The position numbers were made by a program, and so were the translations under genes. Positions 12,301 through 24,854 of a stretch of DNA of 64,000 nt are shown one piece after another (within the stretch, counting starts at the first letter, position 1; every line of letters starts with the position of its first letter). The stretch covers positions 62,001 to 126,000 of the forward strand of contig VZRN01006406.1 of assembly GCA_013397935.1 (NCBI GenBank). The letters run 5' to 3'. This stretch comes from Dasyornis broadbenti. Lineage: Eukaryota > Chordata > Aves > Passeriformes > Dasyornithidae. The notes under the pieces were generated by a model. The model was not told where the DNA came from, searched no databases, and worked only from the letters and a program-made list of their open reading frames with translations.

Positions 12301-15300
12301 CCATCAATTTTTATTTTGTTGTTCAAATATTCTTAATAGGCAGAGGTGCTAAAACAGCTATAATTACATCACCACATTTGCTGCTTGGGATATTGTTTAT
12401 TGGCTTTGGATTAGGTGTCTTAATTACTTGATTGCTGTATTTTGGATTTGGGTAAATGTCTCTACATTTTTGTGGCATTCCAAGTATGATTAATATCTGC
12501 AAAACATATTGAAGTCATTAGGCTTTAATGTTCAAAATTGTTCTTTTTTTTGTCAAGATGGAAGAAAGTGTCAATAAGAAAATAATTTTCATTTCAAATG
12601 AGTGCTCATAAATATGTAAAAATTAAAAAGCGATGAATTGTTTTTATGAATTTTAATGGCTGGCATGGTGCTGCATTCTGCCAAGGGAACGAGTGGCATA
12701 AATTACAGTAGTCTATTAATTCATGTCATTTTTGTAACTCATTTCATATGTGTTGGTTGCGCCTATGTGCAGCCTAGCCTAGTTGTTGTCGCACACATTG
12801 TGAATCTTTTCCCACAACATTGAAACTCATCCACACTAAACTGGAATGTGGTGGCAATTTTAATAGTGCTGATCAAAGCTGTAGCACTTTTTCCTAGCAC
12901 TCGAGGAGGGGAGGTTTGCTCTGTCTGCTAAGTGGTGTAAGAGAAAGGGTGTAACAAGTACTGATGCATTTTAATGCTGCATTGGCATTACTGTGGTTTC
13001 CATCTGCCTTTTAACTACATCAAATTATTCACTAAGTTAAATAAATATTAATGTAGAAAGTAACCAAGTAAATTTATGTGTTTCATTCTGCATCTCCCTC
13101 GTTGAAAGAGCTGTAGGTAATGGATAAGTTGACGAAGTGGTATTAATGCTTTATATAATTAATTATTTTACGTCTGTGATAGGGATTGTACATGGTAGCA
13201 GGGTGAATTAGTGAATGATACAAAGTGTATAACACCATTTGTAATAGACACCAGCAGACAGAAATTTGGTGTCTTCCTCTAAAATCTCCGGTCACAGCGA
13301 ATCACGGTGTTCAGGGCAGATCAGAACAGTGGGAATAGGCAGGCATGTGTTAAAATGGAAAGGTCACAGTTGTATCTGTTATTAAAAGAACCCCAAAAAT
13401 CATCACTCAAGAGTAGCTGTGGTTTCGGAAATAGTCAGAAGGCTTGGGGAAGCCCCATGTGCTGAGCTGGGAAGGTAATTGTGGCTGGTCAGCTTCAGGG
13501 ACTTCCTCCAGCACTGCAGAAGGAGCAGGTTCAAAGCAGAGTCATGCTGAGCTTCAGGTGGAGAGGTGCTCGTGGGGGAGAGAGCAGAAAGAGGGGGGAA
13601 AAGTGAAATGAGGCAGTGACTTACAGCTGGCAGAGGTGTTTCCAACCTGGTGGCCACAGACTCAGAGTCAGTGGATCCTTCCAGGGATTTTTGAGGGTGA
13701 TAAATAAAAACAAAACTGTCAGATGGCCTGAATTTGCCATACTGGGGTCTGAACTGGCAGGAGAAAACTTGTATGGTCAATAAACTGGAAAACCACTCAG
13801 AGCTTAAGCGCCCATCCTCAGTGAGGTTTGCAGGAAGATTAATTACTAATAACTGATTGGATGCTAGATTACTTCCCTACCAACACGTTAATTAACTGCA
13901 ATTAAAATTGTCAGTTTGGATTGAACTTGGTACTGATGGCTTCCCGCAAAGTTTTATCACTTTGTAAAGACACTGTGCTTCTTTGATTAAGAAAATAACT
14001 TCCTATTAAAAAGAAAGACCAGAAAAATTCTCTGTCCATCTGCTTTTTATTTTATCTATCTTTAATGGGAAAATTAACCTTTGAAAGGTATCCAACTTTT
14101 GCAGAAAGCAGAAGCTCCATTCTCCCGTGTATTCAAATATGCACAAATGGGCACTGTAGAGCAGGGAGCTGGAAATCAAACATCCTGTCGCAGCTATAAA
14201 AGGTTATCTCACACTGTTGTACAAGACCTTTGCAGAAGTTATTTTATTAAAGTATTAACTCAGGACAGTATTTAAGATTAGTCCTAACTTCAAAGGTAGT
14301 TAAAATAATATATTCGAAATCGAGTCTAAGCCCTGATCTGTGGATTTAAAGCAGTAAGTTGCTGAAATCAGAAGACACAACATGTTCACTAACTTTAGTT
14401 ATCCATGAAGATAAACCTTAATAATTTTTTTACAGCTTTAAGAAAGTGCAGTCTGTGATTTTCGGTTGATTTGAATAAAACAAAATTATATCCGCAAAAA
14501 TATATTCCTTTTGGAGAAAAAACCTCTTCATTTCCCTCCCCTCCTCCCTGTGCAATGCAGCATTAGGCAGCAACACACGAACATTTCAAGAAGTGGAAGT
14601 CACATCTAGATCCGAGGCTGGCTCACCTGGCAGCAGGCAGTGTGAAGGTCCCAGGTTACTCAGTGTTTGTGTTCGTGTCTCCACATCATGTTTCACATGA
14701 CATGATGCCAACATGCCTCTCAAAACAAATTTGTTTCACTGGAATGCAAATTCACGTGGTACAGGAAGCTGTGGTGCCCAGGAGCAGTGCTGCTACGGAA
14801 CCAACTGCAAATATTTTCCAAGTATAATTATTCTTTCTTTTAGATAGGTTCATAGAGAAACACATCTTCCACTTTGGAAAAACTTTCAGCATTCTGTTGG
14901 TTGGTCATATAAAAATAGATGTGTTTTCATTCTAGATGTCCGTTCAATAAAGACACTTAGAAGTCAGGGGCCTAAAGGTATTTGTTTCTTCCAGCAGCAA
15001 TTTTCAGATACGCCCTTGATTCTCTAATGTATCTTCTACCAGATTCCAGCTCACTCCTTATTTCAAAACAGGTCTTCCTCCTTGTCCTCTTAATTTCCTT
15101 TATGCAAATTGCAACCCATAGAAAAATAGCAAACACGGAGAAGAGTCAAATAAAACACATCTACGAAGAAAATCTGTTCATAAATGGAAAACTTAAATAG
15201 ATTTTAGAAGTGAGACTGTTATTTTCATTACACTTGTGCCTATTTTTGTTTCTTGAACTGGCTAGGACTAATATCAAAGGTTACATGCAGTATCAGTAGG

Positions 15301-16513
15301 CTTGTGGGGTTTGTTTTTAGAAAAGAAAAAGCTCTGCAGCTTGGAGATAAAATATAATGTAGTAGTTGCTAAGGTAACTGCATGCTTTTGTGAATAGTGG
15401 AACAAATTAGGTGAGCAAAACATCTGTAAATTGTCAATAGGTTAGAGCAGCCCTGAGCTGCTGGAGTTTAACCCCTTTGGACCGGCCAGGGAAGCCAAGG
15501 GATGAGGAGGAGGATGGTTGTGCTGAGCTCCCTGTGATGCTCATACTCCAGAGAAAACTGTCACCTCTCTGGGAAGCAGAGCTTGGTGTTGGGTGTTCAA
15601 AGGGCCTGCGAGCAAGGCTGAGCCCGGCTTGTGTGTGAGAATAAAAACTGTTTGCTTTTGTTTCATCTGGAGTGCTGGAATGGCTGTGTTTGCCAGTTGC
15701 CATCAGTGTGTTGTGTTAGCATCTGCCTCTAGCAGTGACTGCTCTGTGGCTCCAGGGAGAGTTCTGGAGAGAGAGGAGCTGAGTGATCCTGCTCCAAGGG
15801 ATGGGACCCCACGTCCCTGCCACCCCTGCTGCCCAGGGGCTGCTGTGTGCCCTGAGTCCTGCATGAGGGATGACCAGTGCTCATCTTCAGCTCATACTGG
15901 AGGTGTTTCTTGATTGAGTGCACTCCTAAAAAAGAAATAGAATTGGTCCCCTATAGAGGCTGAGCCATCCCACCCCCATATATCCCATACTCCTCTGAGA
16001 ACACGCAGCAGCTGATGGTGTGCGTGCAATTCCCTTTGCTTAACCTCACACCTGGCAGCTCCAAGTAGATGGAGCCCAGGCTGCTTTCTGCATATAACCA
16101 GCTGCCTCTCTGCCAGCTGCTGGTGACCAGTAGGGCATGTTTTGAAAAGGTCTGAGATGTCAATTTTACAGAATGAAAGCTTGGTGCTGCTGTGTGATTA
16201 CTTTAAAGAGTGGTGGCTTGGGACTCCAGTCAAAATGTGGCCTGCATCTACAGAGAGGTAGATAAGATTTGATTTGGGAGGAGAAGCTTACTGAATTTCT
16301 TCTGGCATACTAGAGGCTAAAGACTAAAAATGAGAGCAAGAGTAAGTGAGAATAGCAAATACCTTAATGGCTCCAAATCCTTTAACAATAAAAATGGTTG
16401 TCCTCATTGCCATTCAGAGCAGGGATTATTTTCCCAGGAGAAAGTCAAACAGTCCAGGTATGTCAAGATGTCAGTGGTTTTATGTGCCCATATTTCTGGG
16501 CTGAAAAAATACC
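9334..16513. other. Single-copy non-coding tract, no gene seen
   Basis: No exon or RNA gene could be supported. GC-richer, somewhat CpG-enriched patches occur at about 10240-10410 and 15430-15910 (the latter open in several frames for about 90-105 codons, unrecognised). The interval 12000-13900 is strikingly AT-rich and dense in ATTA/TAAT motifs. A TATAAAAGG string lies at 14195-14203, but it has no initiator at the expected distance and no supporting gene downstream. Confidence 0.6.
11941..13915. other. AT-rich, ATTA-motif-dense tract (candidate conserved non-coding DNA)
   Basis: This interval has few long open frames, many ATTA/TAAT cores (the homeodomain-type core) and locally palindromic strings such as GTTAATTAAC at 13887-13896 followed by CAATTAAAATTG. 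It lacks recognisable transposon sequence. Such texture is common in deeply conserved vertebrate non-coding elements, but conservation cannot be seen in a single sequence, so the regulatory reading is inference only. Confidence 0.25.
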
Positions 16514-16537
16514 TTTTTTTTTTTTTTTTTTTTTTTT
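16514..16537. repeat. Poly-T run (24 nt)
   Basis: Twenty-four consecutive T residues followed by CCCC. No polyadenylation signal lies on the minus strand just upstream of the equivalent A tract. It is treated as a simple mononucleotide repeat. Confidence 0.9.
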
Positions 16538-16893
16538 CCCCTCATGTGAAGCAGCTTTTGCATGTGGCACTGGGGACGGTACCTACCTGTAGAGCTGCAC
16601 CTGTTTTGGGTTAGATTTAGCCCAGCTGGAGCACAAAATGGCTTTACTCAGTATATCAAACACAGCAGATACTTTAGAGCTATCTGGTCAGATTCACAGT
16701 TAAAAAAAAAATAAGTATGGAGTTACTTCATTTGAAGTCCATAATGGTATTTATCAATTAGCCACAAGTAACCAGTTAAAGGATTTTATTTGGTTTGTTA
16801 TGGTTTTGAATCCCAGTTGCAAACATAAATGCAGCTTCTAATTTTTCTAGGGACTTAGTTGGTCAGTGGTTTATTTGGGTATATTTTTAGGAG

Positions 16894-16955
16894 GTTTTTT
16901 TGTTTGTTTTGTTTGTTTTGTGGGTTTTTTGTTTGTTTTGTTGTTGTTGTTGTTT
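16894..16955. repeat. (TTTG)n / (TTG)n low-complexity repeat
   Basis: T-rich sequence organised as TTTG/TTTTG units that grade into four TTG units at about 16940-16951. This is a typical imperfect microsatellite, with a GGG interruption at 16922-16924. Confidence 0.88.
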
Positions 16956-19406
16956 CGCCCTAGGAAACTCCTGCAATTGCTCTTCCTTGAATTTTAATAA
17001 GTAATTTTTTCAGCACGTGGAAATTTTGGCTATTAGGTTTCGTGTTTAATGGTGTAAATTAACCTGCAAAATAAGACTTTGTGCTGCAGGACATTATTTG
17101 TTGCATCTGCCTAATCAATTTAGGAGGTTAAAATAAATAAAAATGAACTTTAAATTGGGAAATGAGGCTTAGACAGCACTACATGGAGTTTGGGGTTGCT
17201 GGTGTGCACACAGGATCTAAAATATTCTGCAGAGTGCAACTCCACAGACAGGAAGAAATATGTTTTAGAATTAGGCAGGTAGCATTTTATACAGAATTAT
17301 TTGGTCTTTGAGTATAGACTATCCAGATGAATGAAATCTATTTTTCCCAGCTCAGAAATCTCCTCCATTTCACTCCTTCTAGCTCAGTGATTACCAGAAT
17401 CTCATTTTGGAGGCACTCTCAAATCCAACCACCTGTGCTTGGAATTGGACCAGGGGATTCTTAAAGATTTTATAAAAGTGACAATTACATTGGTGTGACA
17501 TTGCTTGCATCCTTTCCCATGGTGTTTTCCACTTCACCTAACTAACTTTCCGTGTCTTTTCAAGCTACTTGCAGTCAGAATTGCTTTTCGGAGTGAGATT
17601 TGAGATCGTATAAGAAGGAGTAAGTTGTTAGTGTGGGGCCTCATGCAGCCCCATTAATTTTCATCCTCACTTTCCCAAAAGTGATGAGATGCTGAGAGCT
17701 TTCCCTGGGAGGGCAGGGCTTTGGACACTACATTAAAAACAGAGGTAGATAAAGGAATGAAACCCAGTTTCCTGCATCTCTCGTGTTTTGGTTTTTTAGG
17801 TGGTAAATGCTACTTATGTGCACTTCAGAATGGCATATCCTGTATCTCTGTGCTTTGTAGCACACACTTCCAAACAGCATTATCAGAGTGGGAAGATAAA
17901 CGTAGTCATAAAATATGCATCTTTATAAATATATTATTCTGTGCTCTCTCTTTTAAAACACATTCATCTGGAGAATTTACTTTCATGACATCTCTCCCAG
18001 TGAGAACATTGATTTCTTCTCTCTAGGCCTCCCTCACCAGTTCTTTCTTTGCAGTCCCTGCTTCCCCCAGTTGTTTTGCTGTTCAGAATTCCTTGGTTTC
18101 TTTCTGGAGATCCCTTAATTGTAAGCCATGAGGCTTTAGTTATTCTACAATTCCAGCAAGGTCCCTTGAGAGGATAAATGGTGTCAGTTTATGGCAAACA
18201 CTGACACCTGCATAATTTCTCCCACCTCTTGGATGAATGGTGATTATTTCTCAGAAGAAATCTCAAAGTTTTATTGAAAAACTGTTCTTGCTCTTGGCCT
18301 TTACCAGGAATATCCAGACTTCTAATAGCTGTCGATCGGAAACAAATTTGGGGCCTATCCATAAACCACAATTTTGACCCATTAAACACAATTATTTTCC
18401 ATATTAAAAAAAAAAAAATCGTCTCTATAGACAGCAAATTTTATCCAGATGAACTGGAGAATTGGACTAAAATAAGAATTTCATTTTTTTTCCTTTTCAG
18501 CCTTAAAGTCTGTTTGCAATCTGTCAGTGGGAGAAGTGAAGGAGTTGACCAAACATTGGAGTTTAGACATGATAACTAAAATTAATATTCTGGTTTTCAT
18601 CTACTTTGTTGGATCAAGGAAATAAAACAGGTGGAGCAAACCCACCACCACAGAAAGTGTGAGAGAAAGATCTTCTACTGCGGTGATAAATATAAAATAT
18701 GTGGGTGTAGGATGGATGGAATGGGAAAGTTTTTCCATGGCTGATGACAAGGGGCTGCCACAGCGAGGAGAAAGTATGACAGAGGTGTGTATCCCTCCCT
18801 GTGTTTGCAGTTCCTAAAACTTCAGCAAGGTGTTGGCTCTCTGTCTGGTTGGGTTTTCCCATGAAGAATATCTCAACTTCTTAAGTATTTGAAATTCTTT
18901 GGATCAGGCAGATTTTTTTGTTTGCAGACAGTAAAAGAAAAAGGGGAAAAAAAACCATCTTCGTAACCAGGGACATGATAATCATAGTGGCAAATAGAAA
19001 AAATACCAATTATAAGAGAATTCAGACTAGTTGTAGATTTTCATCACAAAGAAAATTGTGGCTGGTTTTGACAAATGATAAAAATAAATTCAGCAGGCAA
19101 TTTTGTGTTGCCATCAAGTGGAAGAAATTCTGGGAAAAAAATCTCAGCATGTTACCTCTGTTTCTGACATTCATAGCAGTGATTATATTTTTAAGAGGTT
19201 TTGATGCAGTGATAAATGTACAGTGGATCTTACAGATTTGTCCAGGGCATTCAGCTGATTGAGTATTGGATATGTCACTGAAATACACCTCTAATGTGAG
19301 GTGACTTTCTTACAGTGAGAAACTGAAGTTTTCTTTCTGATGTATAGAGAAGCCGTGTGGTATTTTGCGTGGTTCTTTTAAATAAGAATGTAATACTGGA
19401 AGAATA

Positions 19407-19430
19407 CTCCCATACTTTATAGTATGGGAG
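19407..19430. repeat. Perfect 10-bp inverted repeat (hairpin)
   Basis: CTCCCATACT at 19407-19416, loop TTAT, and AGTATGGGAG at 19421-19430 form a perfect 10-bp stem with a 4-nt loop. No T-run follows in a gene context and this is a eukaryotic sequence, so a bacterial-style terminator is not implied. It may be a chance palindrome or a short structured element. Confidence 0.8.
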
Positions 19431-21404
19431 GTGGCCAGGATTTCAGAGGATTGAAAGTAACTGTGTCATTTCACACTTAGATATAAAAATAATATTTTCT
19501 AACAAAAGGTTTTAGATGGAGCCATAGTATTTTTGAAAGGTTGAAGCGTGGGGAAAGTTGAATTTGTGCTTGAATATAATGTACTGTAAAAGGGATGCTC
19601 TTGATGTCTAAATTGGCTGCTAGTTAGTTTTAGATTAAAGTGCATAAACTCCTCTCTTTCTAAGGAGGTTCACAGGCATTAAAAATAATTCTGTTTCTGG
19701 AGTGATATTAATAAGTATAATGTAGTCCTTGGCATAATCAGATAATGGGAATAATTTGGCAGTACTGAATTATTTACAGACTGGTATTCTCAGTCAGAGA
19801 TATACTGCTAAGACAGATTTAAAACCAGCCAAATAACTTGTGCTAATAATAAATGACATAAATGAAATCATTGTGTAGAAGATGTAAGTGTTTGCAAACA
19901 AAGGTTGGCTCTCGTTTACCACACCTTGTGAATTGGAATCTGGGTCTGGATCCAGGTGGACATGTGCTCTGAATGCAAGAGCGGAGAGTTTGAGAATAAA
20001 CTCTTGGAGAGTGATTGTTATTGTGGGCACGTGTTGAAGATTTGTGATGCAAATGTGTGGAGTGTGGGGCTGAGATTAGAATCCAGCCGGTGACTGAAAG
20101 GCCAAAAGCTGAGGTACTGCAGATCTGGGGGTCATGAACCTGCTGTCTTATGGGGCTTTCATTTGCTTACAGTCCTGGGATTTTAAAGCTGTTCTCATAC
20201 CTCTGAGTCACTGGCTGGGAAGCTGAAAGAATGGAGCTAAATGTAGAGCAGGGTAGGACTGCAAGGCCTTCGGGAAGTCGAGGTGACAGATTTACGATGC
20301 AGCTGCGGTGCTGCTCGTGTTAATGTTGGTATATTGCTGATATTGTGGGATATGCATGAAGCTCAGAGAGGTTTTGCTTGATAATAGAAGCCCAACAGAT
20401 TTGATGGGAAGAGGGTAATAGCTGTTAGGGTATCCAGCACATACACTTAATAAACAATATGGTTGTACAAAGGAAATAGCTTTTTTAAAGAAAAAGATCC
20501 TGTGAATATTTTAAAAGATAGAATCTTAGGATAAAAGGATGTATTATTATTTTAAATGCCAAAATGCTTTATTAAATTCAGGATCTTCTCTAACTGCTAA
20601 AAATTCAGAGGAACCCTTTTGACCTTCCACTGTTCAACAGCTGTCAGTGGCAGAGCCATTACATTCATAAGCAGTTTTGCAGTGCATCTCACAATACATC
20701 ACCTATTTATATTAATGCCTTCCTAGCCCAGCCTGACTTGCAGCTCTTTTCTAATCAAACATTCACTTATGGGTGGCCCAGAGAAAAGTTAATGAAATGC
20801 AGATTTTATTAGCCACAGTGGAACATGTAATTTGACTTCTGAAATTAGTGCTATTGCTCGCTTAAACCCACACCTCTGGCCACAGGAATTGAATGTGTTT
20901 GATCTCTGAGAGTGCTTCAGGAGGATAATTGGCTGATGCATTGGAGGGAGCATCCTGAGCTGGGTGGCTCTGTTCTTTTGTAGCATTATTTTTTTATTGT
21001 TCTCTGGACAATACAGATCTCCTTCAAAGATGCATCTAAGCCCATGTGGCAATCCTTGCTCATTTGACTTTAATACTTCTATATCCCAATGGAAAGAGGC
21101 TTAAGACATAAATCGGTGTTCTGTCTCCTTCTGACTTGCCTTCAGATTTGTGCATTTTTAGTCCATTTAGTCCTTTTTAATGAAATGGATTCGTGTGGTG
21201 TGGCTCTCTGTGGGTACATATTTTTGTGTTTAGCAGTAGCTATAGAGAATGTGCAATTTGCAGAGGAAAAGGAGCCCAACAGCAGGTGGAGCAATGAACT
21301 ATTTACAGCCCTGTATCTTGTTATTATGTGCTTTTTTAATTTTGTACTTGCTTCTTCTCCTTTTCCTCACTTTGTTCAGATCAATTGTCAAACATCTGCC
21401 TGTC

Positions 21405-21423
21405 AAAAAAAAAAAAAAAAAAA
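21405..21423. repeat. Poly-A run (19 nt)
   Basis: Nineteen consecutive A residues directly after CTGCCTGTC. No AATAAA or ATTAAA precedes it within about 30 bases, so it does not look like the tail of a retrocopied mRNA. Confidence 0.9.
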
Positions 21424-23511
21424 GGTTGCCTTTCTATTTGGAAGATTAATTGGATTATTTCAGTTACAGGAAAGTTGCAAGCTTGAGTACAAATGGGAGG
21501 AGAGGGGACACAAATTCTAACAGCTATTGATTAATAATAGATGTATATTCAACGGGATGTGGAAGGTAAACTGCTTTTTCCAGGGGTCTGATGGATAGGT
21601 GCTTGCTTTTCAGCTTCCTGGGGAGCACTGCAGGCGCCTCTGTTGGGCTGCGGACGGTGTTACCTGATGAATTTCCATTGATTGCATGATAGCGAGCATT
21701 GATCAGCTCTCTGCTGCCAGTCAAGCCCTGCTCCTGCTGCTGCCTCTGCCTTCTTCCTCCAGGAGCAAATAACAGCTTCCAAAGACTGTTTTTGCCTATT
21801 TCTTTTCTTTTATGTTATTTCTTTCTGCTGTTAAGGACTGACTTGAAATGATGTACATTCCTAGAAAAGATCAAGTCCTAGAAAAACCAGCCCAAAGAGC
21901 ATGCTGTCTTTATCAATTACTTTGCTTAATGTGTGAAGTGTCCAGCAGAGTGTATTATCCAGTGTTTTGGTCAATTAGTAAATCAATATAATCCAAAGCA
22001 GATTTATAAACTGCACACGGACAACCTGGGGAACGGGGTCTTTAGAGCCGATAGCATCAGCCAGCATGTCTGAAGTTATAATGACATCAAGGACTGGTAA
22101 AAGAGTGACTAAATGCTGGATTGCTTTGTAATGCCAGTGTGAATGAAAAGCTGCTTTTATACACAATGTGAGGGAAAAGCATCCTGGCCTGCTGTAGGGC
22201 TTTTGTGCCTCTGTGTGTGTTAGCTGTGTGTGGGTAGATGGCTACCTCTGCTAGAGAGGGTACAGGGAAAATAAAAAGAAGCAAGAGAAGAGATTGATAG
22301 GGGAAGTAGTGGGGAACTTCATGAAACAGTAATTCCTAATCCACTTGCAGAGGTGTCCTGAAGCGTTGCAAATGCTCTCCGCACTTCGCGCACCGTAGAA
22401 ATGGTTCAGGTGTTTGTTCTCTTCTGTCATTTGCATTGCGCTCTTTGTCTTGTAAAATTAATGGTTGAAATTGTTTTCCATGGATTTGAGCTGTGTTGGC
22501 CTTTGAACAAAATCTGGATTTATTTTTAAAGGTTCCCTGTCACCTTTTATCCCTGCAAGTGCCCTGGTATTTCTCTTGAATTTCACACTGGGGCTCATAC
22601 ACAACAGCATTTCAGTCCTGCTGCAGACTTCCTCATGTGAAGGCCACAGCACTTGCAGTTTACTGAGCTATCAAGAACTGTCTAGTATTGTCCAGCTGGA
22701 GATTAATTTTTTGGTGGGTTGACAGGCGTTTTCCTGCTTGTTATCAACAGCAGTCAAACTGAGAGTCTCCCTTTGCCCAGAGAAAGTATTGTGCTTTTTT
22801 TTGTTTGGTGAGCATCACCAGCAATACTCTTTTAGAGTGGCCTACTCTTTTAATTTGAAAAAGTGTATAAAGGACAAATTTAATCCCGACAGCAAATAGC
22901 TGTTTGAAATCCAGCTCTTTACTCTTTGATGTGGGTTGTGTGTGGCATTTTTGGTTCATCCCTTTGGAGTTTGTTGCTGTTACACACATGAAAACTGTGC
23001 TGCTGGGTCACTGCATCCCAGAAGACAGGCATTAAAAAAGCACCTGTTCAACCTCTAATTGAATTTTTGACCAAAATCCTCCCAGCATCACTGCTGGCAA
23101 GTGTCCTTCACCAGATAGTGTTGCAGCAGGTGGCTGTAGGTGACTGAATTGCAATGCTCCTTAACTGAAGGGTGCCTGGGTGGACGCAAAGGACCACAGG
23201 ACTGTGTGAGAGTAAATCTGTTCTATAGTAAATTATCCTTCTTTTCTTTCATCACATCAGTCAAATTAAAATTGCATAAGCATTGAGCTTCTAAATGTTA
23301 GCGACTGTACAGCTGACAGAAATGTCTGCAAGCAGAGAGAAGTTAATTTAATGAAATATTTTAACGTATTCCTTATCCTCCTCATGACACCCCTTAGTGA
23401 AAGTCAAGAGCTTCTCCTTATATGTGAAAATTATATATGGAATTACATATAATCAGTTGTTTTAATTTATGACACGTCACAACCTGCATGGAATTTTTTT
23501 TTTTTCCTGAG

Positions 23512-23612
23512 CATAGAATCATTAGGCTGGAAAAGTCCTCTAAAACCATCAAGTCCAGCCACTAACCCAGCATGGCCAAGTCCACATTAAAGCGTGTCCC
23601 TCAGTGTTCACA
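23512..23612 (-). mobile_element. CR1 LINE fragment (antisense), 3' end
   Basis: On the plus strand it starts with CATAGAATCATTAGG, the reverse complement of the CR1 3' tail. It continues with CTGGAAAAGTCCTCTAAAACC, ATCAAGTCCAGCCACTAACCC, CAGCATGGCCAAGTCCAC and GTGTCCCTCAGTGTTCACA. The order and wording (GGAAAAG, CCTCTAA, AAGTCCA, TAACCCAGC) match the CR1-Y/X type of avian subfamilies more than the classic CCAACCCAAACC type. The 3' end is intact and the 5' part is lost. It is non-coding. A T12 run sits immediately upstream at 23494-23505. Confidence 0.9.
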
Positions 23613-24790
23613 ATGCTGCCAAATATAGCAGGATATCATTTGAAAGAATCTCCTTTTTTGCTGGGAGCTGGGGAAATAATGATTGTCAGAGTTGTATCAC
23701 AAAGATAAATATTAATGAAAGATCTCATGTAAGCTATTGTAAAACCTCCTTGGAAATCCAGTCATCTTTTCCCTCATTAGCTGGGAGCTCTTTTGTCATT
23801 TGTGCAGTAACTCGCACTTCTGGAGGAATGTAAGTGTTTTTCAATGACAGCTTCAAGGAATCTCTGTGTCATGTGGTCTTCTGTAACTCACTTCTTAAGG
23901 ATATCTCTCTCAGTCAATTCCCAAATTCTAAACTATATTTAAGATATGTTAGTCACACACATCATCATGTTTTGGAAAACGCTATGCGTGTTCTAAAACT
24001 TGTGGGCAGCTTCCAGGCATGTACAGAGAAGTAGCATTATTCATGTACAGAGAAAATCCTTGGTTTAATCACCTTGTGTTTTGGGGCTTAACTGTCTTGG
24101 GATGCTGCCTGAGAGCTTTCCTGTAGGAGCATCCTCCTGCTCGTGGCTCCAGCCTCTGCTGCATCTGCTGGCAGTCCTTGAGCTTCTCTGCACTGATTTT
24201 TCCCTCCTCAGCACAACCGTACCTGCACTTTGAAGTTACATCGTGTTAACTCGGGACATTGTCTTCTGCTCTGTTACAAAGGAATAATAATGAAAATACA
24301 AAGTTGTTCCTGATTCCAGCTCCTCAGGCTAAACCACCTGCTTGCAGCAATTACCCCAGGCTTTCCATCACTGGGATTTTCCCATACCACTGCACTTCAA
24401 AGGAATGATATTAAATGTTGCTCTGTTTTAATGATTAATTGTAGCAGTGTATAATGCAGTTTCTGGCTTTTCTTGTCTTGCTCAGAGCTTCATGTAACTT
24501 TGCCTGTTAAGTAGTTTAGAAGTTTTTATCTGATTCTAGTTCTTCAGAAAATGCCAAGGTAACAAAGGCCAAGTAAGTGTTTTCATCCGGTTTGAACAAA
24601 AATCTGTCCTGAGTTTGAGTTTTCTAAAGGGATTATTTTTTTTTTTTTTAATCCTGTGAAATGTCTTGTCTTGTAACAAATAATCTGTAGTATTTCTTTT
24701 GCTTTTTGGAGAATGTAAGCAGAATTTATTTGCTCACAGTTCAAACTCCCCTTCAGTGTACTCAGACAAAATGCTCTTTTGTAGGCTGAT
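23613..24790. other. Single-copy DNA between two CR1 pieces
   Basis: No gene or RNA recognised. It contains two back-to-back unrecognised open frames of 79 and 66 codons (23594-23833 and 23834-24034, plus strand), the first of which starts inside the CR1 fragment, and a T14 run at 24636-24649. Nothing supports coding. Confidence 0.6.
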
Positions 24791-24854
24791 TGCAGGGTTG
24801 TTGGACTAGATCACCTTTAAGTGTTCCTTCCAACCCAAACTGTTCTATGATTCT
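24791..24854 (+). mobile_element. CR1 LINE fragment, 3' end (sense)
   Basis: A short sense CR1 terminus: GCAGGGTTGTTGGACTAGAT, a CACCTTTAAG block, TTCCTTCCAACCCAAACTG and a TTCTATGATTCTG tail. It belongs to the subfamily type with the CCAACCCAAAC motif, like the copy at 8747-8854. Only the last about 65 bases survive. Confidence 0.92.

Larger units (their letters stand above)
16956..23511. other. Single-copy non-coding tract, no gene seen
   Basis: No supported exon or RNA gene. It contains a perfect 10-bp hairpin at 19407-19430, an A19 run at 21405-21423 and a small CpG-enriched spot at about 20268-20320. The longest frame, 143 codons at 21089-21520 on the plus strand, runs straight through the A19 tract (giving a poly-Lys stretch), has no recognisable domain and is not called as a gene. 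Confidence 0.6.

Noticed and set aside
14195..14203. TATAAAAGG as a TATA-box promoter
   Set aside because: The nearest initiator-like TCACACT is only about 16 bases downstream instead of about 30, and no gene or CpG enrichment follows.
15434..15913. Overlapping 89- and 106-codon frames on opposite strands in a GC-richer patch
   Set aside because: Both strands are open at once, which reflects low stop density in GC-richer DNA. Neither translation shows a domain.
21089..21520. 143-codon plus-strand open frame with hydrophobic N-terminal part
   Set aside because: It runs through an A19 homopolymer that yields a poly-Lys stretch, has no recognisable domain, and lies in ordinary AT-rich DNA. Chance is the simplest explanation.
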